NCBI GenBank assembly: GCA_041664945.1
Contig: JBAYJY010000017.1
Span: forward strand, 1 to 40,930
Source of the DNA: JBAYJY01 sp041664945
GTDB lineage: Bacteria; UBP15; UBA6099
Direction: 5' to 3'
Length of the DNA: 40,930 nt
Below are positions 1 to 9,300 of this stretch, piece after piece. How positions within the stretch are numbered: the stretch's first letter is position 1; every line of letters begins with the position of its first letter. The notes beneath the pieces were generated by a model, which saw only the letters and a list, made by a program, of their open reading frames with translations, searched no databases and was not told where the DNA came from. The translations under genes and the position numbers were made by a program.

Positions 1-3000
1 AACGGCAACTACTCCACAAGCGCAAGTTCCATCGCCGCATCGTGGGTTTATTCAGCCGGAATCTCAGGCATCGCGGAATATCAGTACTCTCTCGGCACGA
101 CATCCGGAGGAACGCAAACCCTCGGCTGGACGTCAGCCGGCGCGAGCGCCAACGCGACGATCAACGCGTCGATGTCCGAAGGCGGCACGTACTACATATC
201 GGTCAAGGCGAAAAGCGGAGCCGGAATCTGGAGCGCGGCGGCGACTTACGGCGGCATTCTCGTCGACACAACCGCCCCGACCTGCTCCGTGCAGGCGCTC
301 CCGCAATACCAGCCTCTGAACGCTTTCACGGTCAACTGGTCCGGAAGCGACGCCGGCTCCGGCCTGCCGCCGATGTATGTAATTCAGGTGAAACAAGGCG
401 CCGCCGGCTCATGGGCAAACTGGCTTACGAACACAAGCCTCTCAACCGCGCAATACACAGGCTCGAACACAAACAAATACTATTTCCAATGCAAGGCGAA
501 AGATAACGCGGGCAACTGGTCCGTCTTCCCTGGCGGAGACGGCGACGCAAACTCAACGGTCGCAAGCGTGGCCCCCGGCGTTCCGGCCGTCAACGACGGC
601 GCGGGAGCCGACATCGCTTACTCCACATCCGGCAACACTCTATCGGCAAACTGGGCGGCGCTCGACAACGCTGTTGAATATTTCTATGCGATAGGCAGCT
701 CGCCCGGCGGGACCGACGCGCTCGGCTGGACCCCCACAGCGCTCACCTCGTTCACTCAAAGCGGACTCGCCCTCGCCAACGGCGGCACATTCTACATCGC
801 GGTCAAGGCGCGCAATAACGCGAACCTCTACGGCGGCGTCGGCATTTCCAACGGCGTTAAGGTAGACACCACGGCCCCGACGACTCCTGTTGTTTCAGTT
901 CCGGACGCCTACACAAGCTCGAACACTTTCCTTTCCGCCTCGTGGACTTCCACGGACTCGGAAACGGGAGTTGTCGAATATCAACTATCCATCGGAACGG
1001 CCGCCGGCCTGTCGGACACTAAGAATTGGTTCTCCGCCGGAACAAATGTTTCGATGGTCATCTCCGGGCTTAGCCTGACAAACGGCTCGACGTACTTTAT
1101 CAACGCGCGCGCCGTGAACGCGGCCGGCCTCGTGAGCGCCGCCGGATCGTCGATCGGCGTGACTGTCGACTCCTCGCTGCTGCCCGGTCCCGCCACTGTT
1201 AACGACGGAACAGCCGCCGACGTGGACTTCACTTCGTCGCTGACAACACTGTCCGCCAACTGGACGGCGGTGCCCGGAGCCGCGAAATATGAATATGCGA
1301 TCGGCACGACGCCAGGCGCTAAAAACATCAAAGACTGGACGAGCGTGAACGCGAACACAACCGCGACCGTCACGCCGCTTACTCTTACAAACCATACGGC
1401 CTACTATTTCACAATTCGCGCGAGAAACGCCGCGAATGTCGCCGGCGTCGGCAAAACAGCCGATGGAATAACCGTCGACACGGACAAGCCCGGCCTTCCG
1501 GCCGTGACTTACGGCGGCGCTTACTCACAGAGCGCGACGGACCTGCCGGCTTCATGGACATCGGCCGCTGGAATATCCGGAATCGCCGAGTTCCAGTATG
1601 CGGTCGGAACCACGGCTGGCGGAACGAACACGCTCGGCTGGACCTCGGCCGGAGCGAGCTTAAGCGCAACAATCGCCGCATCGCTCACAGAAGGCGGCAC
1701 GTATTTTATCTCAGTAAAATCGAAGAGCGGCGCCGGCGTCTGGAGCGACGTGGCGACGACTTCCGGCATTCTCGTCGACACGACGGCGCCGACATGCGCG
1801 GTATCCGCGCTTCCGCAGTATGTGCCCACAAATACCTTCACCGTGGCTTGGAGCGGCGCGGACTCCGGCTCCGGAATCAACGCCTATGACGTTCAGGCCC
1901 GCGAAGGCACAACCGGCAACTGGCTGGCATGGAGAAGCTCGACCTCTTTCACGTCTTTCGATTACAACGGCGTGAACGGCAAAACTTATTACTTCCACTG
2001 CCGCGCGCAGGACAAGGCCGGCAACTGGTCCGCCTACCCCGCCGGCAACGGCGACACGAGCGCGACGGTCGACAGTATCACGCCCGGCAAACCGGTCGTG
2101 AACGACGGAACCGCCGCCGACATAGATTTCACTTCATCCGCAAACTCTATCTCCGCGAACTGGGCGCTGCTCCAATCCGCGGGGGCTTATTCTTATGCGA
2201 TCGGCTCGACTCCCGGCGGAACCGACGCTCTCAACTGGACCGAAACGGCCGCCACGTCATTCACTAAAACCGGGCTGAGCCTGTCACAGAACACTATCTA
2301 TTACGTATCGGTAAAGGCGCGGAACAATGCGATGCTTTACAGCGAAGTCGGAACGTCGGACGGAATCAAAGTCGACACGACGGCGCCGACAACGCCGCAG
2401 GTGTTCCTGCCCGCTGCTTACACGAGTTCGACGAGCGCGCTCGACGCCACATGGTCCGCCTCCGATACCGACTCGGGGATTTCGGAATATCAACTTTCCG
2501 TCGGGTCGGCTGCCGGCCTCTCGGACGTTAAAGGCTGGTTCACCGCCGGAGTAAACACATCCGCAACGATCTCCGGCCTCTCGCTCGCCAACGGAAACAC
2601 TTATTACATTAATGTTAAAGCCGCGAATCCGGCAGGGCTGTGGAGCGAGGTCGGCTCATCCTCCGGCGCGACAGTCGACACCACGCTTCTCGCCGCGCCC
2701 GGAACCGTCAATGACGGCCTCGCCGCCGACGAGAATTACACGGCTTCCACAGACACGCTGTCGGCAAACTGGACGGCGGTCCCCGGCGCAGCGAAATACG
2801 ATTACAAAATCGGAACGACGCCCGGCGCGAGCGACACGCTGGACTGGACCGACGCCGGCGCCTTGTTGAAAGTCACCAAGAGCGGCCTCGCGCTCGCGAA
2901 CGGAAGCAAGTATTACTTCACGGTGCGCGGACGCAACAACGCAGGAACTCCCGGAGCAGGCAGAATTTCCAACGGGATTTCGGTCGACACGGCCGCGCCT

Positions 3001-4800
3001 ACAACGCCGGCCGTAACCGACGACGGCGCTTTCACGAACAGCCTGACCCAGCTCAAAGCTCAGTGGTCCGCGACCGCCGGCGCATCGGGAATCGCGGATT
3101 ATCAGATCGCTGTCGGAACAACCGCCGGCGGAACAGACATAGTTAACTGGACATCCAAGGGAGCCGCCGTCAGCGGAACGATTTCGGCGAGCATGCAGGA
3201 CGGCTCGACATATTTCATCAGCGTGAAGGCCAGGAACGGAGCCGGCGTTTTCAGCGCCGCGGGCGTTTCCAACGGAATTATCGTTGACGCGGTGAAACCG
3301 GTTTGCGCGGTTCAGCCGCTCGCTCAATATCAGCCGATGTCGAGCTTCAACGTATCATGGACCGGGACAGACCCGGTGTCCGGACCTGCCGGCGTTTACG
3401 ACGTGCAGTTCCGCGACGGAGCGGCGGGCGCGTGGACGGATTGGATCACGACTTCAACCCTCTCCGCAGGCAGTTTCTCCGGCCTGAACACGCACGTCTA
3501 CTACTTCCGCTGCCGCACGAAAGATATCGCCGGCAACCAGTCCGACTACAACAGCAACGGCGACACGCAAACGACTCTCGACACGATCACGCCCGACGCG
3601 CCGGTCGTCCGCGACGGAACCGGCACGGACAAAAATTATATAACTGTCAACAACGCAATCTCCGCCAACTGGGACACTGTTTTATACGCGGCGACATATT
3701 CATACGCGATAGGAACCACCCCCGGCGGAACGGACATCGCAACATGGAGCGACACATCCTCAACTTTGTTCACCATGACCGGTCTTTCGCTGACTAACGG
3801 AACGGTTTACTATGTTTCGGTTAAAGCAAAGAACCGGGCCGGCACGAGCAGCGCCGCTGGCGAATCCGACGGCGCGATGGCGGACACCACTCCGCCGACT
3901 GCTCCGCAGGTGTTCACCCCCGCAGCGTTCACAAGCTCGACGAGCGCGCTCGAAGCGTCGTGGAACGCCGCGGACGCCGAATCCGGCATAGCTGATTTCC
4001 TGATTTCAGTTGGGACGTCGGCCGGGCAGAATAACGTTAAAGATTGGTTCTCTGCCGGAGCAAACACTTCGGCGGATATCACCGGACTGACTCTTTCGAA
4101 CGGTTCGAAATATTACATCAACGTGAAAGCGCTAAATAAAGCCGGACTCGAAAGCGTGGTTGGCTCATCCGACGCGGTCACTGTCGACAATACGCTCCTG
4201 CCCCCGCCCGCCTTCATCAGCGACGGGACGGGCGCGGACATAGATTACACGAGCAAAGGCGACACGCTTTCGGCCAACTGGGCGCCGATATCCGGAGCGA
4301 CTAAATATCAGTACGCTATCGGAACGCAGGCCGGGCAGACGAATACGGTCGCATGGACGGATAACGCATTGAACACGAGCGTAACCGTCAACAACCTGAC
4401 GCTGCAGGGCGGCGCGAAGTATTACATATCGGTGCGCGGAGTTAATCCGGCTGGAATCAGCGGAAGCGCCGGATCGTCCAACGGGACGACGGTAGACACG
4501 ACGGCGCCGTCTAAACCGGTTGTAAACGACGACGGGGACAGGACAAACTTCAGCCAGCCGCTGCACGCCGTGTGGTCTTCTCAGGATTCAGAATCTCCTA
4601 TAGTCAAGTACGAATACGCGGTCGGAACCGCCGCCGGCGGAACGGACGTCAAGAACTGGACGAGCGCCGGCCTGAACAAAGAAGTTTCCGACGGCTCTCT
4701 GACGCTCAAGGTCGGGAAGAATTACTTTATTTCAGTTCGAAGCGCAAACGCCGCCGGACTTGTCAGCGCCGTCGGCGCCTCGGATGGGATTCTCGCGATC
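1..4800 (+). repeat. Higher-order repeat: 1509-bp units of five Fn3-like modules
   Basis: Modules can be sorted into five types (A-E) by sequence. The window begins inside a C module and runs C-D-E, then A-B-C-D-E (889-2397), A-B-C-D-E (2398-3906), then A-B-C (3907 to about 4800). Type A modules begin with (V/Q)VxxPxAxTSS at 889, 2398 and 3907, so both full units are exactly 1509 bp, or 503 codons. Type D modules carry a cysteine after the TAPT linker and a second in YYFxC(K/R)xxD. Synonymous and conservative differences between copies are many, so the duplication is old rather than an assembly artefact. Confidence 0.9.
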
Positions 4801-6174
4801 ACGACGGCAAACGTCTCGGTCATCAGCATGGACAACCAGCCGCTCTTCACGCTCGACGCATACGGGAATATCGTGCCGTCGCTCGTCATATCGGCGCCCG
4901 ACCCCGGCAAGGAATTCACGACGGTGAAAGAAGTGGCGTTCCGCGAATCAAACGGAATCGGCGTCACATACGACCAGTTGCAGCGCAGCTATGAGATCCC
5001 AGGCGGCGCCGAAATCTCGGACCCCATTGAACAGATAAGCATGAAATTCGCGGCTGGCAGCGAGACCCGCGAAAAGATCAACTTCTTCATTCCGGTTCGG
5101 GTTCTAAATCTCGCGCTCGGCGGGAAAGCCACCTCGATTATAATAATGAAGTATATATATACTGGACAGGATGACTCTCACAACCAGATCAAAACGGTCG
5201 TTGAAGTCCCGATTAAGATAACGAACGCATCATCGGAAGAGCAGTTCGCGGTCACCGACGTTAAGATATTGGCGCCCGGAGACGGCGATTCGATAAACGT
5301 GAAAAAAGGCTATGTCGCGAAAGCGGAAATCTCTGTTAACGGAGCCGGAACGCTGTCCGGCGTATGGCTGCTCGACGACGACTTCTATAAAGGATTCCGC
5401 CAAGACATTATAAGCGAAAATAAGATAGTCGCCGAGCAGGCGCTGCCTGCTGATCTCACCGGCCAGCATAAGCTACAGTTCCGCGCGACTATGAATGAGG
5501 TCAAGGATTCCAACATAGCGACTTTCACAGTGACCGAAGGCGAGGAGCAGGCGACGAAGATCGATGACTTCTGGGTCGGCCCGGTCCACGTTACGGGCGT
5601 CAACGCCGCCTACGACCCGTCGACCCTTACTTACTCCGGCGAAGGCGCTTTCAAGCTGCCTGTCGTCGATGAAGACATGACGATTCAGTTCAAACGCCTG
5701 AAGATCGAGAAAAAGAACGGCTTGAACACACTCACGAGAGGCATAATCGCGCTGACTCTGGATAAGAAATTCGAGCGCGGGCCGCTCTCAATCGCGTTGA
5801 GCAAGATTCTCATCGGCACGGACGGTTCGATCGCGGCGGACGGCAAAGTGTCGTTCGCGGGAACGGACAGTCTGCCGGGAATCGGGCCGTTCTTCTTTTA
5901 CGGCGCGGGCATCTCGCAGGGCGGCATAAAAGCGACGGTTAAGCTTGGCAGTCCGCAGACGGGCAAGGTCGGATTCTTCGAGCTCGGAATAACGGACATC
6001 TATTTCGACTACGCGAAAGACGGCCCGACGCTCAAAGCGGTCGGCTACGTAACAACGACGCCCGAAGAGATTTTCAAATTCTACATCTACTTCGGGTACG
6101 CGCCGGGCGGCGCCGAGTTCGACTACAGTATCGGCGAGAAAAAGGATTGGATACCCGCCGCCGCGGCTCAGTGA
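1..6174 (+). CDS. Giant secreted Fn3-like repeat protein, 5' end outside window
   Basis: The frame is open from base 1, so at least 2057 residues are encoded and the start and any signal peptide lie upstream. Residues 1-1600 are tandem modules of about 100 residues resembling fibronectin type III. Each has an SANW or SASW strand, a YAIGT strand, a W(T/S)xxG turn, an NGxxYYISVKA strand and a VDTTAP linker. The modules come in five sub-types in fixed order (see the repeat entry). Residues about 1750-1850 look like an Ig-type domain starting VTDVKILAPGDGDS. The last 200 residues are beta-rich with alternating polar and apolar residues and resemble the style of the next gene. The only cysteines I see are one pair in each module of one sub-type. 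It is probably a cell-surface adhesive or structural protein; Fn3 architecture does not give a specific ligand. It is followed after 150 bp by the next secreted protein, probably co-transcribed. Confidence 0.93.
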   Translation, partial: NGNYSTSASSIAASWVYSAGISGIAEYQYSLGTTSGGTQTLGWTSAGASANATINASMSEGGTYYISVKAKSGAGIWSAAATYGGILVDTTAPTCSVQALPQYQPLNAFTVNWSGSDAGSGLPPMYVIQVKQGAAGSWANWLTNTSLSTAQYTGSNTNKYYFQCKAKDNAGNWSVFPGGDGDANSTVASVAPGVPAVNDGAGADIAYSTSGNTLSANWAALDNAVEYFYAIGSSPGGTDALGWTPTALTSFTQSGLALANGGTFYIAVKARNNANLYGGVGISNGVKVDTTAPTTPVVSVPDAYTSSNTFLSASWTSTDSETGVVEYQLSIGTAAGLSDTKNWFSAGTNVSMVISGLSLTNGSTYFINARAVNAAGLVSAAGSSIGVTVDSSLLPGPATVNDGTAADVDFTSSLTTLSANWTAVPGAAKYEYAIGTTPGAKNIKDWTSVNANTTATVTPLTLTNHTAYYFTIRARNAANVAGVGKTADGITVDTDKPGLPAVTYGGAYSQSATDLPASWTSAAGISGIAEFQYAVGTTAGGTNTLGWTSAGASLSATIAASLTEGGTYFISVKSKSGAGVWSDVATTSGILVDTTAPTCAVSALPQYVPTNTFTVAWSGADSGSGINAYDVQAREGTTGNWLAWRSSTSFTSFDYNGVNGKTYYFHCRAQDKAGNWSAYPAGNGDTSATVDSITPGKPVVNDGTAADIDFTSSANSISANWALLQSAGAYSYAIGSTPGGTDALNWTETAATSFTKTGLSLSQNTIYYVSVKARNNAMLYSEVGTSDGIKVDTTAPTTPQVFLPAAYTSSTSALDATWSASDTDSGISEYQLSVGSAAGLSDVKGWFTAGVNTSATISGLSLANGNTYYINVKAANPAGLWSEVGSSSGATVDTTLLAAPGTVNDGLAADENYTASTDTLSANWTAVPGAAKYDYKIGTTPGASDTLDWTDAGALLKVTKSGLALANGSKYYFTVRGRNNAGTPGAGRISNGISVDTAAPTTPAVTDDGAFTNSLTQLKAQWSATAGASGIADYQIAVGTTAGGTDIVNWTSKGAAVSGTISASMQDGSTYFISVKARNGAGVFSAAGVSNGIIVDAVKPVCAVQPLAQYQPMSSFNVSWTGTDPVSGPAGVYDVQFRDGAAGAWTDWITTSTLSAGSFSGLNTHVYYFRCRTKDIAGNQSDYNSNGDTQTTLDTITPDAPVVRDGTGTDKNYITVNNAISANWDTVLYAATYSYAIGTTPGGTDIATWSDTSSTLFTMTGLSLTNGTVYYVSVKAKNRAGTSSAAGESDGAMADTTPPTAPQVFTPAAFTSSTSALEASWNAADAESGIADFLISVGTSAGQNNVKDWFSAGANTSADITGLTLSNGSKYYINVKALNKAGLESVVGSSDAVTVDNTLLPPPAFISDGTGADIDYTSKGDTLSANWAPISGATKYQYAIGTQAGQTNTVAWTDNALNTSVTVNNLTLQGGAKYYISVRGVNPAGISGSAGSSNGTTVDTTAPSKPVVNDDGDRTNFSQPLHAVWSSQDSESPIVKYEYAVGTAAGGTDVKNWTSAGLNKEVSDGSLTLKVGKNYFISVRSANAAGLVSAVGASDGILAITTANVSVISMDNQPLFTLDAYGNIVPSLVISAPDPGKEFTTVKEVAFRESNGIGVTYDQLQRSYEIPGGAEISDPIEQISMKFAAGSETREKINFFIPVRVLNLALGGKATSIIIMKYIYTGQDDSHNQIKTVVEVPIKITNASSEEQFAVTDVKILAPGDGDSINVKKGYVAKAEISVNGAGTLSGVWLLDDDFYKGFRQDIISENKIVAEQALPADLTGQHKLQFRATMNEVKDSNIATFTVTEGEEQATKIDDFWVGPVHVTGVNAAYDPSTLTYSGEGAFKLPVVDEDMTIQFKRLKIEKKNGLNTLTRGIIALTLDKKFERGPLSIALSKILIGTDGSIAADGKVSFAGTDSLPGIGPFFFYGAGISQGGIKATVKLGSPQTGKVGFFELGITDIYFDYAKDGPTLKAVGYVTTTPEEIFKFYIYFGYAPGGAEFDYSIGEKKDWIPAAAAQ

Positions 6175-6185
6175 CAGGTGTAATG

Positions 6186-6308
6186 AGCCGCTGAAACGAA
6201 TCTTGCGTTCGCAAGGCGGCTTTGCGCAGGCAGTTGATAAAATACCGGATGTTCATCATCCGGGAGTTTCAAAATGTTTTTGTTCGATGTTTCCGGACAA
6301 ACCGGAAA
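6186..6308 (+). other. Cluster of three intergenic hairpins
   Basis: Three inverted repeats occupy the 150-bp gap between the two secreted-protein genes. AGCCGC at 6186-6191 pairs with GCGGCT at 6216-6221 and encloses a nested CTTGCG/CGCAAG stem (6202-6215). CCGGATG at 6245-6251 pairs with CATCCGG at 6257-6263. TTTCCGG at 6290-6296 pairs with CCGGAAA at 6302-6308, just before the GGAG of the next gene. None is followed by a clear T-run, so they may act in RNA processing or as weak terminators rather than as Rho-independent terminators. Confidence 0.5.
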
Positions 6309-6324
6309 AAAGTGCGGAGATAAC

Positions 6325-9300
6325 ATGAAACAAACCTACAAACTGTTGATTTACGTTTTGGCATTCATGCTGCTGGGGGTGATTCCCCAAGCCGCGCTGG
6401 CTCAGGCGGTCACAAAGGAGATTGACGTCCTCGGCTTCAAGTTCAAAGTCGACGACGGCACAATCGAGGCGCTGAACGACAAGCTTGTGCTCAAGGGCAA
6501 GGGGAGCATGGACTTGAGCTCCGCGCTCGGCGCCGGCGCCATCCTCACCGTAAACGAGATGAGCATCGACCACGAGACAACGTTCAGCATGAAGGGCATA
6601 ACAATGCCCGACATCACCTTCGGACCGTTCAAGGCGAAGATCGCCCCGGACGACATCATATTAGAAAAAATTATTGAAAAAGGCGTAGACCCATACCTTA
6701 ATTTAAACATCATTCTTCAGGTCAATCTCGGCAGCGAAACGATACAAACCGAAACTACGATTCCGATAACCAAAGACGGCATGAAAAATGCCACAATCGC
6801 TCTGAAGCCGATGGAAGGCAAAGAGAATTTTCTGTCCAAAGACTTCGGCGGCGTGATCCTGACGCTCACCTCGGGAACCGCGATAATTAAAGATAAGAAA
6901 TTCGATTCCTTCGATTTCAGCGGCTCTATAGACATCTTCGGAACAAAAATCGCGCTAAAAGACGTAAGCGTGACGGCAGACAAAATCACCGGCACGGCGA
7001 GCATCACCGGCGGAGCGCCGATGCAACTCGGCCAGATCGGGCTCGACCTGCGCGGCGACATCAATTTCACTTACGATTCCGCAAACGGGCTCGACGTAAT
7101 CATAGGCGAGGCGGCCATACAACTCGCGAAAATCATCCCCGGCGCGACCGGCGAAATCACAATCACCAACCTCGAACTCGCCAAGGGCAAAATCTCAGCC
7201 GAGGGTCAGGTTCTCCAAAAGATCGACATTCTCGGAGTCGGGCTGAGCGTCAAACATTTCGCGCTGTTGTCCGAGGCGCCGGCTACCGGCGGCGCGCGGT
7301 TCACGAAACTGACGCTCGACGGAACGGTCACGATCGACCAGCTCAGTCTTAACCTCGATTTCACAGGCCTCGAAATCGACTCGGACGGCAAATTCAAAGG
7401 CGACATAGCGCTCGCAACTCCGCAGCAACTCACAATGTTCGGAGTCGGCGTAACGATAAATACGATCTCATTCGAATCCGGGGAAAATGCGTTCACGGTT
7501 AAAGCCGGCGGCGCGTTCAACTTCGGCGCCGACACCCTGCCCTTCACTTCGCTCGCAATCGCCGGCGGCAAGGTGGACGCCATTTTCGACGTAACCGACA
7601 GCAAGCCGTTCAGTTTCTCCTGGTTCCAGTATCTTAAAGTTAATCATCTCGCGATTGACCAGAACATAATGACGCTCGGCGGGAAGATCGAAATCCCGGC
7701 GCCATTCGCCTACACTTTCGCGTTCGACGGAGTGCAGTTCGACCCGGAGGGCGCGTGGCAGGCGGCAAAAACAGTCACTGCGTCGCAGGCTAAAGAGGGC
7801 GTTCAGCAGGCGGCCGCGAAGGCGTGGGAAAAACTCACCGACCCGTCGATGATATCTCTTGAAAATAAATCAACGACTCCGCTGACAGTCGCCGGGTTCA
7901 ACTTCTATATCGATGCGATCACGATTCCGAACCCGTTGAAGATAGCTAAAACGAAGGTCGTTCCGGACACGCTGCTCCAACTCTATATGAGAACGGAGAT
8001 CAGCATCGGCGACAAGAAGATCAACGTCAACGTCGACGGCCTTCAGGTGACTAAAACCGGAGTGAGCGACCTTACGCTTAACGTCATGCCGCCGCAGGGA
8101 CAGGCGTCGCTCTTCGAGATGACCTTCATGGGCTGGGCCAAGATCACAATCGATTCAGCCTCGCTCATTATTAAAAACAAGAAACTCGATTCGTTCGGGT
8201 TCGCAGGTTCCGCGACGGTTTTCGACCGCGGATTCCAAGTCGTCAAGTTCAGCTCTTCCGAAGGCAACCTCGAAGGGCAGCTCAAGGCGATCGGCGACCC
8301 CTACCTGAATCTCGCCGGCGTGATGCTCAGATTTCAGGGCGACATAGTTTTCAAGATCACCGGCGGGAAAGGCGGCGGCGACCCGGGAGCGGCGGCGGCC
8401 GGCAGATCGCTCGAGCTCTCGATCACGAACATCTCGGTGGACTTCTCCGGGCTGATCGGGACTCCGATGCAACTGCTCTGCAAGGAGTTGAAAATCAAAG
8501 ACGGCTCGATCTCCGCGGAGCTCGCTCTCTCGGACAAGATCGAACTGTTCGGCCTTTCGCTACAGCTCAACAAGGTTCTTCTCGAAAGCATCGCCCCGGC
8601 GACGCCGGACGGGAAACGCACTTTCTCGGCATCTCTCAGCGGCGTGTTCACCATCCCGACGCCGTTCCTCGAACTGACGTTCACGAATTTCAAGGTATCC
8701 TCCACCGGCGAGTTCGGCGGCGACCTGTCGCTTTCCGCGCTTCAGGAATTCTCGCTCTTCGGCGTCACGTTCCGAATCAGCAACATCAACATATCTAAGC
8801 TTCCGCAGCAGCCGGTCTCGGTCTCGCTGAAAGGCTCGATCACGTTCATGCCGGGCAGCACGCTCGAATTCACCGAACTCAAGGTGCAGGGCGGCAAGCT
8901 CTCGGCCACGTTCAACATCTCGGAAAGCAATCCGCTTAAAATTCCATACTGCGACTTCATCGGCATTACGAAGCTGCAGATCATCGAAAACTCGCTGAAG
9001 CTGTCGGGCTATCTCCAGTTGCCCGCCCCGCTCGGCGTCCGGTTCAACCTCAACGACCTCGTCATAAGCTCGGACGGAAAAATCTCCGGCGGCTCGCTCG
9101 CGCTGGCCTCGGCGGTCACAGTCAATCTCGAACTGTTCCAGATCGTGATCTCGACCGCTTCGTTCGACCTGACGACCCGCTATCTGAGCTTCTCGGGCGA
9201 ACTGAAACTGCCGTCAAGCGTCATCGACTCGTCGATCAAATTCGGCAATATGGGAATTTCGCTGGCGAGCGCGGGCGCGGGCGGCGGCGCGATGGACACG

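Noticed and set aside
6274..6324. Upstream ATG for the 1420-residue protein
   Set aside because: It would bury the signal peptide 17 residues inside and encode the leader hairpin; ATG at 6325 has GGAGA upstream.
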